Counted from the stretch's first letter, positions 1 to 8,912 are shown. The stretch is DNA of 39,167 nucleotides from Promethearchaeia archaeon (GCA_029856155.1 JAHQWL010000049.1:1-39167), one strand, 5' to 3'. Notes: a model not told the origin generated them from the sequence alone. Program-made: numbers and translations.

Positions 1-1
1 A

Positions 2-2107
2 TTAAAAAACGGTAATAATGTGACTACATTTGATTTCCAATTAAGAATAATCTATGCAAATAGCAGCCTCATATCTATAACTAATCCTGGAGGTCAATTA
101 TCTGCTAAAGATAATTTTTACGAAACATTCATTGAAAGCAATATTAATATTGAATTTAATACAACAGATGCTCATTTTGGAACTATTATTCAAATTGCAC
201 CAGGAGTATCTTATACTATTTATTATACCAATATTGATACATTGCAAAGCGGAACCTTGATAAACACAATATCCGAAACAGTCTTACATTCTGGATCTTT
301 AAACATTTCCCAATTACCGGTCGGTAATTATTCATTTTCTATTATAGTGGCAAAAAATGGTAATAATGTGACATCGGTGAATTTTCTATTAAGAATCGTA
401 GATAAATATGAGACAAGAATTTTTGTTTATAAACCTAATGAGGTAAAGGCTGGACTGCCGTTCACAATACTTATCAGGGCGGAATATTTTGATGGTTTTG
501 ATTGGTTACCCATAGATGGATCAAATATGACTGTGATTCTATATTATAATAGTGGAAGTGGCGATTTCTATGATTATTATACTAATAGTACAGGAGAAAA
601 AGCTATTTTAATACCTACATATAGTGATACTTTAACGTTGAATATAACAATTCAATTAATTAGTGCTTATTATCACCAAGGATATACAACTGATGTTTCA
701 GACATTGACATTATTCCCATACCAGTAGGTTTTAGTTTTAAAGATATTTTGCCATACTTAATAATTGCGGGGATAGCTATTGCTGCTGTAGGAGGTTCAG
801 TTGGTATTTATCGGGGTGTAGTAGTGCCCAAAAAGCGTGAGAAATCACGTATTCTTACTGAAGTTAAAACCATTTTTGATGATGCAATCAATTTAGAACA
901 TGTTCTAGTATTATACAAGGGAACTGGCACGTGTATTTTTTTCAAATCATTCGGTTCTGAACAAGTTGATCCCGAGTTAATTTCGGGATTTATTTCAGCA
1001 ATAAGCAGTTTTGGTAAGGACTTAGTAAGCCAAGAAGAATTGAATGAAATATCTTATGGTGATAAAATGTTGCTCCTTTCAGACGGAGAAAACATTAGAG
1101 TCGCTTTAGTATTAGGTAAAAAAGCGTCACTCATTCTACGCAGAAATTTGATGGAATTCATACATATTTTTGAGAAAACTTATGCCAATGAGCTACCTAA
1201 TTGGAGAGGTCAACTAAACATATTTAGAGATGCTGGTACTATTATCGATGATGTATTAAATACTTCAATTATTTTACCACATGAAATTAGTTATGAAATT
1301 TCTAGTGCTAAAACACTAAAGAAGCCCCAATCTAGAGATGTTTTAAAAATCGCAAATAATCTAATGAAAGATTCGGAAAGGAATTTCTTCTTTATTGCTA
1401 CATTATTAAAAGAGACTACTGAAAAAACAGGTAAAGAAACAGCAGAGATTTTCATGGGAATCAAAGAATTAAGAGATAAGAAAATTTTAATGCCAATAGA
1501 AATTGCAGCTATTGAAACTCCACCAATTTCTCAACAAGAATTAAACCTTATTAACCAGAAAGTCACAGGATTGGTTAATTTATCACCTGAAGACAGACAA
1601 AAGTTGGTTAATGATCTTGCTCAAATGGGTCCTGCAGAAAGAGAAGCATACTTTGTGAGTTTGAGTGAACAACATGAAATTGTTTCTGCGCCGATTGAAT
1701 CACAACCGGAAGCTGCTGAAATAATAAACATAAAAGGAGCTAAAAAAGAAATTAAAATCTTAAAAAAGAATGCATTGAAGGCAAAGAAAGAGAATGATTA
1801 TGATACTTCAATAAAAATTTTCCATAATGCGGTAAAAATTGCAACAACTTGGGAATTAGCAAATGAGTCCCTAATATTAGATGATCTAATACGTATGACT
1901 AAAATCGAAGATCTTAACATTAAATTAAAAGCACTTGAAAAAGAAGCAAAATTAGCTGCTAAACAAGAACAATATAATGAAGCTGCGCAGAAATATAAAA
2001 TATCTTCAAAAATTGCATCGGAAATCTTTAAGTTAGGCGTAGATGATATGACGAAGGAAGTTAAGAGATTAACAAATAAAGCAAAAGAATTTGAAAAGCT
2101 AATATAA
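2..2107 (+). CDS. Sequon-rich membrane protein with cytosolic longin-like and helical-repeat regions (5' end outside window)
   Basis: The frame is already open at the window edge, and a GTG at 20 is internal: the KNGNNVT motif across it recurs 116 residues later (codons near 353-373), marking a duplicated extracellular beta-type domain cut by the edge. Residues below count from that GTG. Residues 1-240 form an ectodomain with eight N-x-S/T sequons. A membrane helix spans about 243-265, followed by basic KKREK, so the rest should be cytosolic. About 278-400 resembles a longin/roadblock-like alpha-beta domain (VLVLYKGTG, SFGSEQVDPELISGF, ISYGDKMLLL, NWRG). A helical, possibly winged-helix, region follows. 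The end (about 580-695) is Lys/Glu-rich TPR- or MIT-like helical pairs. It is probably a surface receptor or scaffold. The ligand is unknown. The topology is well supported by sequence; the domain naming is inference. Confidence 0.75.
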   Translation, partial: LKNGNNVTTFDFQLRIIYANSSLISITNPGGQLSAKDNFYETFIESNINIEFNTTDAHFGTIIQIAPGVSYTIYYTNIDTLQSGTLINTISETVLHSGSLNISQLPVGNYSFSIIVAKNGNNVTSVNFLLRIVDKYETRIFVYKPNEVKAGLPFTILIRAEYFDGFDWLPIDGSNMTVILYYNSGSGDFYDYYTNSTGEKAILIPTYSDTLTLNITIQLISAYYHQGYTTDVSDIDIIPIPVGFSFKDILPYLIIAGIAIAAVGGSVGIYRGVVVPKKREKSRILTEVKTIFDDAINLEHVLVLYKGTGTCIFFKSFGSEQVDPELISGFISAISSFGKDLVSQEELNEISYGDKMLLLSDGENIRVALVLGKKASLILRRNLMEFIHIFEKTYANELPNWRGQLNIFRDAGTIIDDVLNTSIILPHEISYEISSAKTLKKPQSRDVLKIANNLMKDSERNFFFIATLLKETTEKTGKETAEIFMGIKELRDKKILMPIEIAAIETPPISQQELNLINQKVTGLVNLSPEDRQKLVNDLAQMGPAEREAYFVSLSEQHEIVSAPIESQPEAAEIINIKGAKKEIKILKKNALKAKKENDYDTSIKIFHNAVKIATTWELANESLILDDLIRMTKIEDLNIKLKALEKEAKLAAKQEQYNEAAQKYKISSKIASEIFKLGVDDMTKEVKRLTNKAKEFEKLI

Positions 2108-2111
2108 TTAA

Positions 2112-2126
2112 TTTTTTTTTTTTTTT
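2112..2126 (+). terminator. T-run terminator after the membrane receptor gene
   Basis: A run of 15 T begins a few bases after the stop codon. This is typical of archaeal intrinsic termination, and no strong hairpin precedes it. Confidence 0.6.
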
Positions 2127-2202
2127 CTTTAATTAAGATTCTCAGTACTTATATTCATAATTTCTTAAATAAATTAGGGTAGATCTTAAAAATAGTCAAT
2201 AC

Positions 2203-2211
2203 ATTTATATC
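2203..2211 (+). promoter_or_regulatory. Probable TATA box for the 174-aa gene
   Basis: ATTTATATC lies about 40 bases before the GTG at 2251, at a suitable distance for a short leader. The upstream gene has just terminated at the T-run, so a separate promoter is needed here. Confidence 0.4.
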
Positions 2212-2250
2212 TATAATAGTAAGTAATAATATTTAGAGAATTTCAATAAT

Positions 2251-2775
2251 GTGATTTTTAAAATGTTCACTGGATTCATTAAGAAACGAAAAGTAAAAAA
2301 GGAAAAGGACGTAAAAGAGATTAACACTTCAGATAGTTTAGTTGAAAACACTATTATACAAAAAGAAGATACGATTATTGAGCCTGTAGAGAAAATATCT
2401 CAGAGAATAACAAATGATAAGAAACCTATAGTAGATTATCAAGAGATACAAAGAATACAAGATAAAGTTAAACTGAAAGGAAATATTAGAGAACAAGATC
2501 AAAAAACTAGTTTATTTTCATCCGATTTCAATCACGATGAATCTCTGATAGTCCCATTAAAAATTAAAGAAAAAATCGAAAGAATTATTTTAAAGATTCT
2601 ATATGATCAAAAAGCAGTAAAATCCTTAAAAGAATTAACTGAAAAAGCCTTAGACAGAGCAGCTAAAGAGAGAATCACGATTTCTGAAAAGTCTATAAAT
2701 TTGATAATTCTTCAAATAAATAAAGATGAAAAGATTCAATTCACTCAAAAAGATGGCTGGAAAATAAGAATTTAA
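2251..2775 (+). CDS. Hypothetical charged protein with a possible C-terminal winged-helix domain
   Basis: I do not recognise this 174-residue protein. Residues 1-110 are lysine/glutamate-rich and look disordered. The last 70 residues (from about IKEKIERIIL) are compact, with predicted helices and a final short strand pair (KIQFTQKDGWKIRI), which fits a winged-helix-like fold. There is no signal peptide or membrane helix. The GTG at 2251 is the first start in frame. An ATG at 2263 (fifth codon) is an alternative. The gene has its own likely promoter and ends before a T-rich stretch at 2796-2808. It converges on radA. Confidence 0.55.
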   Translation: MIFKMFTGFIKKRKVKKEKDVKEINTSDSLVENTIIQKEDTIIEPVEKISQRITNDKKPIVDYQEIQRIQDKVKLKGNIREQDQKTSLFSSDFNHDESLIVPLKIKEKIERIILKILYDQKAVKSLKELTEKALDRAAKERITISEKSINLIILQINKDEKIQFTQKDGWKIRI

Positions 2776-2812
2776 TTTTAATTTGGGATTCTAACAATTT
2801 TTAGTTTTTTAA

Positions 2813-4078
2813 CTAGTCAGTTATACCATTTTCAGTTATAGAGAAGATAGCATCCGCTTCTGGTAGATGTGGAGCATCAACAATTTTAGCGATTCTCTGC
2901 TCTCCTTTACCCTTCCTTAAATAAACTCTAATTGTAGAACCATGTGCTACAATATTACCCCCAGCGGCTTGTATTGGGTTTCCATAAAAAACATCCGGCT
3001 TAGATTGAACTTGATTAGTCACAACGACTGCCAAATTTGGATATATATCACATAATCTTAATAAATCATGCAAATGGGCATTAATTGTCTGCTGACGATT
3101 TGCTAAAGTACCACGTCCTATATACTCACTTCGAAAGTGTCCAATTAAAGAATCAACTACAATTAATTTGATATTTCTTTCTTTAATTATATTTGCAGCT
3201 TCTTTAATCAGGAGAATTTGGTGATCGCTATTATATGCACGGCCAAAAATAATATTTTTCAACACTTTTTTATGGTCCATATCTAAACCTTCAGCCATCT
3301 GGATAATTCTTTCTGGTCTAAATGTACCTTCCGTGTCTATATATAAAGCATTTCCTTCAATTCCCCCATTCTCCTCGGACATCTGAACATTTACGCATAA
3401 TTGATGCATTATTTGAGTTTTTCCGGTTCTAAATTCTCCAAAAAACTCTATCACACTACCAGTTTCAACACCACCACCTAAGGAGTCATCTAATTCTTGA
3501 CTACCCGTTGTTATTCGAGCGATATTTTTTCTGTGTTCCCATACATCTTCTGCGGATTTAAAACCAATATTTAATTGTTCCATACTCGATTTAATTAATT
3601 TTTCAGTTGTTTTTTCTCCTAAGCCGCTTTCTTCCTGTATAATTTTGGGTGGGGTAAATGCTATTGATTCTAAACTAGAAAATCCTGCTTTTATTAATTT
3701 GTTTAATGTAGCTTCTCCTACACCGGGAAGCTTTTTTACGGCGTCGACACATTCTTTTATACTTTCTATATTACTTAGATCATCTTCCCCATCTAATTCT
3801 AAATCATCTTCTAATTGATTTTCAGCCTCAATTTTATTAACTTGATTATCAATTCCCTCAAATGCTTCAATCAATTCTACCTCATCATCATAATCATCAT
3901 TATTTAATTCAATGTTTTCATCTAATTCGTTATCGTTATCATCTTTTTCAAATAAAGCAAAATTTAAATGTTCTTTATAGATTTTCCCTTTTGTATGATT
4001 ACGTTTGCATTCTTTGCAAAAATAAGGATTACCCATTTCAAAACCATTATTTTCTTCAATTTCTGTTGCCTTAGCCAT
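2813..4078 (-). CDS. radA: DNA repair and recombination protein RadA (RAD51 family) with N-terminal extension
   Basis: This is the ATP-dependent strand-exchange recombinase of homologous recombination. In order: a Cys/His cluster C21-x2-C24-x3-H28-x8-H37 that could bind zinc, an acidic low-complexity linker (about 44-105), a helix-hairpin-helix domain (about 106-170), an FxxA self-association motif (FKSA, 173-176), the ATPase core with Walker A GEFRTGKT (214-221) and Walker B LIVVDSL, and the C-terminal block YLRKGKGEQRIAKIVDAP. Walker A has RT as in eukaryotic RAD51, where archaeal RadA usually has GS. At 421 residues it is about 70-100 longer than typical RadA, all of it at the N-terminus. 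The ATG start has a TATA-like element 25-35 bases upstream. The family call is secure. Zinc binding is inference. Confidence 0.95.
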   Translation of the reverse strand: MAKATEIEENNGFEMGNPYFCKECKRNHTKGKIYKEHLNFALFEKDDNDNELDENIELNNDDYDDEVELIEAFEGIDNQVNKIEAENQLEDDLELDGEDDLSNIESIKECVDAVKKLPGVGEATLNKLIKAGFSSLESIAFTPPKIIQEESGLGEKTTEKLIKSSMEQLNIGFKSAEDVWEHRKNIARITTGSQELDDSLGGGVETGSVIEFFGEFRTGKTQIMHQLCVNVQMSEENGGIEGNALYIDTEGTFRPERIIQMAEGLDMDHKKVLKNIIFGRAYNSDHQILLIKEAANIIKERNIKLIVVDSLIGHFRSEYIGRGTLANRQQTINAHLHDLLRLCDIYPNLAVVVTNQVQSKPDVFYGNPIQAAGGNIVAHGSTIRVYLRKGKGEQRIAKIVDAPHLPEADAIFSITENGITD

Positions 4079-4100
4079 ATAAGATCATCAAAATAAGTGT

Positions 4101-4114
4101 AATTTTTATAGATA
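4101..4114 (-). promoter_or_regulatory. TATA box for radA
   Basis: On the minus strand the sequence reads TATCTATAAAAATT, about 25-35 bases before the radA ATG. This predicts a very short leader. Confidence 0.45.
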
Positions 4115-4289
4115 CTATTTATTATGCATAGTTGGATGCATCCTTATTTTAACTAAAATAGAGTTCTAATTTTCAAATTTTCTTTTAGTGATGAAAAAGC
4201 AAGGAACGACAAAATTCTATAATTTTTAACTGTGCTAATAATTTCTTTATCTCTATGGTTAATAAATAAAATAATATATACATGAATAG

Positions 4290-4300
4290 ATTATATAAAG
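4290..4300 (+). promoter_or_regulatory. TATA box for the phosphoglucose isomerase gene
   Basis: ATTATATAAAG is centred about 45 bases before the ATG at 4340, in the 261-base divergent intergenic region shared with radA. That region also holds the palindrome GGATGCATCC at 4134-4143 and no other recognisable element. Confidence 0.5.
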
Positions 4301-4339
4301 TTATTATCAAAATCACTAAATTATACTGGATGAAATCTT

Positions 4340-5578
4340 ATGAAAATAGAAGTAGAATTTGAATGTTATCCAGAAATAAGTAATTCAATGGTAGAAGATT
4401 CTATTAATCTTATTAAGAAGAATAAAGAGAATTGGGATCCTCCTTTTTTCTTTGACACGAAGTCTTATATAGATCTACCAAAACTTCAAAAAATTACAGA
4501 ACAATTTATTACTGATAAGCTTAAAAATATTATAGTTTTAGGTACAGGAGGTTCAATTCAGACTTTACTTGCTTTAAAACATTTAGCGAAAAGAAAAATA
4601 TTTCCTGTTACTAGTTCCAGAGTTGTAGAATTAAAGGGATGTTTAGATAAAACATCTCCAGAAGATTCAATTGTAATTCCAATATCGAGAGGAGGGGAAA
4701 CCTTAGATATTAATTCAACAATTGGAACTTTTCTTAAGTTGGGCTACAAATTTATAGGTCTCTCTTCCATGGGCACTATGAACACAATTCTTAAAAAAAT
4801 AGATTGTCCTATATTAGATGTACCTAATCTTTCTGGACGATATGCTGGGTCTGTTACTAATGTTGGAATTGTTCCAGCATATATAGCTGGCATTGATGTT
4901 AAAGAATTTTTAAAAGGATTAGAAAATAGTTATGAAATGTTTTCAAAATGCGAAAAACAACCATCCATAGAACTTGCAACATTTCTGTTTAACTTATATA
5001 AAAAAGGTTATAATGTGGTTTTTTCAATGCCGTATTCAAAAAACCTTGAGGGATCTGTTGGATTATGGGTTCAAGGATTATCGGAAAGCACAGGTAAAGA
5101 TGAAAAAGGAATGATTGGTACTTATCAATCTGCTCCAATTTGCCAACATTCTGTTTTAGAATATCTATTAGGAGGAACCAAAGGAATCGTCATACCTACA
5201 TTATGGACAATTGATAATGAAGATCCTGACATTTTCTTAAATTCCTCTATTACGTATGTAGATGGTCAGAGTGCTCAAACCATTGTTGACTATCAAGCGA
5301 ATGCAACATTCCAGGCTTTAATTCAACAACAAGTACCATCAGCTAAAATTTCAATTGGAAACCCATCGGAGAGTAATATTGGACATCTTGTGGCGTTTAT
5401 ATTATCATCTATTTATTATCTTTGTTTACTACTTAATGTAAATTGGGCAAATAATCCTAAAGTTATCATCGGTAAAAAAATTTGTAATGAAGCTCTTAAA
5501 GAAAGAATTTCTCCAGCCCAAGGGAAAAAAATCAGAAAAGAAATTGCACGAGAAAAGTTCAGGGTGTTTTTTAATTAA
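4340..5578 (+). CDS. pgi: Glucose-6-phosphate isomerase family protein (SIS domains)
   Basis: This protein belongs to the classical phosphoglucose isomerase superfamily, which interconverts glucose-6-phosphate and fructose-6-phosphate. It has two SIS domains. The first carries GTGGSIQT (about 68-75) and SRGGETLD (about 116-123), in the place of the usual serine/threonine-rich sugar-phosphate loop. The second carries GLWVQGLSESTGK and the QHS motif in ICQHSVLEYLLGG, matching the catalytic region of PGI. At 412 residues it is a compact form compared with about 450-550 in bacteria and eukaryotes. The ATG is preceded by GGATGA at Shine-Dalgarno distance. It is a single gene with its own promoter, converging on the glycosyltransferase cluster. 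The family is sure; strict substrate specificity is not provable from sequence. Confidence 0.85.
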   Translation: MKIEVEFECYPEISNSMVEDSINLIKKNKENWDPPFFFDTKSYIDLPKLQKITEQFITDKLKNIIVLGTGGSIQTLLALKHLAKRKIFPVTSSRVVELKGCLDKTSPEDSIVIPISRGGETLDINSTIGTFLKLGYKFIGLSSMGTMNTILKKIDCPILDVPNLSGRYAGSVTNVGIVPAYIAGIDVKEFLKGLENSYEMFSKCEKQPSIELATFLFNLYKKGYNVVFSMPYSKNLEGSVGLWVQGLSESTGKDEKGMIGTYQSAPICQHSVLEYLLGGTKGIVIPTLWTIDNEDPDIFLNSSITYVDGQSAQTIVDYQANATFQALIQQQVPSAKISIGNPSESNIGHLVAFILSSIYYLCLLLNVNWANNPKVIIGKKICNEALKERISPAQGKKIRKEIAREKFRVFFN

Positions 5579-5778
5579 GCTAGTAATATTAATTTCACAT
5601 TTTAATTTTAGGTTAAGAGGTAAAAAGATTTGCTTGAATAAAAGTAGCAGAGATTTTTGATACAATTTAGTAAAATAATTTTCGCAAATAGTCTTAAAAT
5701 GACAATTATAACTTTTTATTAATTAAAATAGATAAAATTTATATTATAGGTTAAAAAAGCGTTAAAATGTCTACTTCT

Positions 5779-5788
5779 GCAAAAAAAT
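5779..5788 (-). terminator. T-run terminator for the GT-C-like gene
   Basis: On the minus strand a run of seven T (complement of 5781-5787) follows the end of the gene at 5791. Confidence 0.35.
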
Positions 5789-5790
5789 AA

Positions 5791-6876
5791 TTAAAAGATA
5801 AAAATGATGATTGCTATTGCTACTAAACAGCCTAATATCGAAGATCCATAGGTCATTAGATGATTACCTACTCTGAAATTAACATGGATTATTTTAAAGT
5901 CAATATCAATAGTAAAAATGTTTTCATTAGTTATTAAATGACCATATAGAATTAAAGGAGTTAAATACCTCACATATAATCTTTTCCAGAACATTATTGA
6001 AAACATTACTATAATTGAGAAAAACGTGATTTCTAATAGATCTGCTTTTTTAACACGAAAAATGAGATATCCAAGGAAAATTATTAAAAACAAACCTAAT
6101 TTAACAAAGATTGATATTTCATTTAAACCTTGGATATTGGAACCCGAAAGCCATCCCACATAAAGATCTAAATAATTTGGTAAATATAATAATGGAGAAA
6201 TTAGAAAAATTAAAATTGGTGTTCCGAGGAAAATTATAAATTTCTTCATCTCTTTCCAATCTTTTTCCAATAAAAATTTAATGAAGAAATATGGGGCAGC
6301 GGGTAATGTAAACCATTTTGTACACATTGTGAGCCCTGAAAATAAATAAAATTTTGATTTATTTTCATCTAAAAAATAAAATAATGAAAGTGTCAAAAAA
6401 ATATAAAAAAAGGAATCCGTAATATGATACCCGCAATTTATTGGACTAAAAACATTGTTTAAAATGATAAAAGGATTAATTAGAAATACTCCAAAAATTA
6501 GAATGATATTGGGAATATTATATTTTTTAAGAATAAAATAATATGAAAGAGATACTAAAAATTCTAAAAGAAAAGCATAAAAAGCAAAAAATTCTAGACT
6601 ACCAAAAGATATGAATTTAAAGAAGACTAATAAATATAATGTTAAAGGTGGATATTCTAGCTTAGTAGGACTCCAAACCCATTCTCCAGTAAACATAGTA
6701 TTTGTCGTATTAAAATTAATTCTTAAATCGCCCCAAGAAACACTTGGATCTAGATGAATTATGTAATAATAAATTAACATAAATATTCTAATCGCAATAC
6801 CGATTGTAATTAACAAGAGCCCTATTACACGTGTATTTTTAATTTTCCACAGCGTTTCATTATTATTATCTTTCAA
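5791..6876 (-). CDS. Multi-pass membrane glycosyltransferase, GT-C-like (putative)
   Basis: This integral membrane protein has about 9-10 hydrophobic helices. After the first helix (17-40) there is a non-cytoplasmic loop with an acidic GD at 49-50 and a later YPPLT (75-79). This is the layout of GT-C enzymes that use polyprenyl-phosphate sugars: an acidic residue in the first loop and a PP motif before the second helix. The start is TTG at 6876, because the codons upstream are ATA, ATA and a stop. It sits next to an ALG5-like sugar-lipid synthase and a flippase-like protein, so it probably transfers a lipid-linked sugar onto glycan or protein. The exact donor and acceptor are unknown. A DUF2029/PMT-type assignment is also possible. 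Confidence 0.65.
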   Translation of the reverse strand: MKDNNNETLWKIKNTRVIGLLLITIGIAIRIFMLIYYYIIHLDPSVSWGDLRINFNTTNTMFTGEWVWSPTKLEYPPLTLYLLVFFKFISFGSLEFFAFYAFLLEFLVSLSYYFILKKYNIPNIILIFGVFLINPFIILNNVFSPINCGYHITDSFFYIFLTLSLFYFLDENKSKFYLFSGLTMCTKWFTLPAAPYFFIKFLLEKDWKEMKKFIIFLGTPILIFLISPLLYLPNYLDLYVGWLSGSNIQGLNEISIFVKLGLFLIIFLGYLIFRVKKADLLEITFFSIIVMFSIMFWKRLYVRYLTPLILYGHLITNENIFTIDIDFKIIHVNFRVGNHLMTYGSSILGCLVAIAIIIFIF

Positions 6877-6963
6877 TATTATTTACACTTACCTGTGTTT
6901 TAACTAAAAATATAAATTTTCAAAAGATTCATTAAATTAAAATTTACTTATAGACTCAATTAC

Positions 6964-6977
6964 ATATTTAAATAAAA
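6964..6977 (+). promoter_or_regulatory. TATA box for the GT2 gene
   Basis: ATATTTAAATAAAA lies about 40 bases before the TTG start at 7013. Confidence 0.45.
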
Positions 6978-7012
6978 TAAAATATCGATTTGGATAATAT
7001 AGAAAAAGGGTA

Positions 7013-7741
7013 TTGATTGAGAAAAAAATAGAATTAAGCATTATAGTTCCTGCTTATAATGAAGAATATAGGATTCCTCATTTTTTGAAAAAATTGATTA
7101 GTTTTGCTATTATTAATTTAAAGAATTATGAAATCATAATAGTTAATGATGGATCAATTGATAATACTAAAAAGATTGTGGCTAATTTAATAAATAATTA
7201 TAAAAACATAAAACTCATTAGTTACGATGAAAATAGAGGAAAGGGGTATGCTATACTTCAAGGCATACTAAATTCTACAGGTGACTTTATCCTTTTTATG
7301 GATGCAGATGGTTCAACAACTCCAGAGGAAATTCTCAATATGCTTCAAATTCGTAAAAAATATGATCCTGATATTATAATTGGGACTAGAATTGCTAAGG
7401 AGTCTACTATTACTATTCCTCAACCCATTAGTAGAAAAATATTAAGTAAATTTTTTAATATATATTCAAATCTATTGTTTAAACTAAAATTAGATGATTT
7501 ATTATGCGGATTTAAAGGATTTAATAGACATGTAGCACTACAAATATTCAAAGATTTAATATCATATAGATGGGAATTTGATGTTGAAATTTTGTATAAA
7601 GCAAGAAAAAAAAATTTTTCAATTAATCAAGTTCCAATAAGATGGAAGCATAAAGAAGGGTCAAAAATTAAAAAAATTGACCCGCTTTTTATTCTTTTAA
7701 ATTTACTTAAGTTAAAATTAAAGCTTCAAAGAAAAATATGA
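7013..7741 (+). CDS. Family 2 glycosyltransferase, dolichyl-phosphate glucose/mannose synthase type (ALG5-like)
   Basis: This is a cytosolic-face transferase that loads a sugar from a nucleotide donor onto a polyprenyl/dolichyl phosphate. The GT2 signature is complete: SIIVPAYNEE (9-18), VNDGSIDNT (44-52), ENRGKGYA, and the metal/nucleotide site DADGST (97-102). DADGST is the ALG5-type form; DPM1 proteins typically have DADLSH. QPISR and LLCGFKGF in the middle and RWEFDVEIL near the C-terminus also fit. At 242 residues it is a soluble catalytic domain without the N-terminal anchor of eukaryotic ALG5. The start is TTG, preceded by AAAAAGGG very close upstream. It is divergent from the GT-C-like gene and only four bases from the convergent flippase-like gene. 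Confidence 0.85.
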   Translation: MIEKKIELSIIVPAYNEEYRIPHFLKKLISFAIINLKNYEIIIVNDGSIDNTKKIVANLINNYKNIKLISYDENRGKGYAILQGILNSTGDFILFMDADGSTTPEEILNMLQIRKKYDPDIIIGTRIAKESTITIPQPISRKILSKFFNIYSNLLFKLKLDDLLCGFKGFNRHVALQIFKDLISYRWEFDVEILYKARKKNFSINQVPIRWKHKEGSKIKKIDPLFILLNLLKLKLKLQRKI

Positions 7742-7745
7742 AAAC

Positions 7746-8771
7746 TCAATTTAAAACGTCAATATCCTCTACTTTTTTAATATGAAATGTTTTAAATTTA
7801 AAATTTATTGAAATTGTTGAAATACCTCCATAAATAAAAACGTAAACTATCCGAAGAATATGGTCTAATATAAAAATGGATAAAATAATCTCATAAGAGG
7901 GAAAAACAGGATAAAAAATTGAAATTAAAGTAGCTCCAGTAATTTCAGATACACCCCAACCTCCTGGAGTTATAGGTATTGTTTTTGTAAAAAATGTTAT
8001 GATTTGGGCTAAAATAATTATAAAAAAATTGATTTTATAACCAACTAAATAAAATAAAATTACTAATGTCAAGGATTCGAAAAACCAAGTAGGAATATTC
8101 AGGAGAAATACCCAAATTATCCGTTTAGTATCTTTTCGGAAATCTTTCAATCCTTCAACAAATCTATTTATAAACTTTTCTATGAATTTCTTTAATTTAG
8201 TAGAAAATTTTTCCAGTACACGTAATACCCATTCAGTTTTAAAAAACAGAAGCAATAATAAAAGAAATCCAAATAGTAATATTAAAGCACCAATGCCAAC
8301 AAATAAGTTTAAATTTAATTGAGTTGAGTATGAAAAATCAGATATATAAATTAAAACCAAAGTAAAACAAGTTATAGAAAAGAGAATTATTAAATCTATA
8401 AACCGTTCTATTAATACAGCACAGAAACATTTACTAAAAGGAAAAGAAAATTCTTTTTGGTGAATATACTCCATTTTTGCAATATCTCCAATCTTTGCGG
8501 GAGTTAACTCATTTATAGCCCAACCAGCCCCAATCGCACCATAAATTGTTAAATAACTGGGATTAATATTTATTCCCTTAAATATTAATTTCAACTTGTA
8601 TGTACGGAAAATGAATGCAGCTGTATATGTTGCACAGAATAAAATAATACCTGCTAAAGATATTCTTTTCAAATTTACAAAAATATTTTGATAATCTACA
8701 AAAATTATCATTAAGAAAATAATAAGAATCGTGCAACATCCAATTATGATACGTTTTGTTTTTAATTCCAT
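7746..8771 (-). CDS. Lysylphosphatidylglycerol synthase TM-region / flippase-like membrane protein
   Basis: This 341-residue protein with about 8 hydrophobic helices belongs to the LPG_synthase_TM/UPF0104 group. Two motifs mark the family: WAINELTPAKIGDIAKM (an N-terminal half motif with conserved E and P) and KTIPITPGGWGVSE (the TPxPGGxGVxE-type motif). Bacterial relatives move lipids across membranes. Archaeal members often sit in glycosylation loci and are proposed flippases or modifiers of lipid-linked sugars. Its place next to an ALG5-like enzyme and a GT-C-like enzyme favours handling of lipid-linked sugar here. There is no catalytic LysPG domain. The ATG start has no clear ribosome binding site, which suggests a short leader. 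Confidence 0.75.
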   Translation of the reverse strand: MELKTKRIIIGCCTILIIFLMIIFVDYQNIFVNLKRISLAGIILFCATYTAAFIFRTYKLKLIFKGININPSYLTIYGAIGAGWAINELTPAKIGDIAKMEYIHQKEFSFPFSKCFCAVLIERFIDLIILFSITCFTLVLIYISDFSYSTQLNLNLFVGIGALILLFGFLLLLLLFFKTEWVLRVLEKFSTKLKKFIEKFINRFVEGLKDFRKDTKRIIWVFLLNIPTWFFESLTLVILFYLVGYKINFFIIILAQIITFFTKTIPITPGGWGVSEITGATLISIFYPVFPSYEIILSIFILDHILRIVYVFIYGGISTISINFKFKTFHIKKVEDIDVLN

Positions 8772-8903
8772 GTTGAGAAATCAGAATTAAAAATATTAAA
8801 TAAATTTATATATTCTTTAAAGGTAAATTTTATCTTTACATGAAATTAATCAATTTTTAGCAAGAAAACTAGAATAAATTTTATTTTGTTAAGAATAATT
8901 AAT

Positions 8904-8912
8904 ATCTATATA
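8904..8912 (+). promoter_or_regulatory. Possible TATA box for the U32 gene
   Basis: ATCTATATA lies about 40 bases before the ATG at 8950. Confidence 0.35.

Noticed and set aside
20..2107. GTG at 20 as the true start of the first gene
   Set aside because: The frame is open to the window edge, and the codons around the GTG encode the KNGNNVT repeat found again 116 residues later, so it is internal.
4134..4143. Palindrome GGATGCATCC between radA and pgi as an operator
   Set aside because: One short palindrome in a 261-base region, not overlapping either TATA box. Too little support to call a regulatory site.
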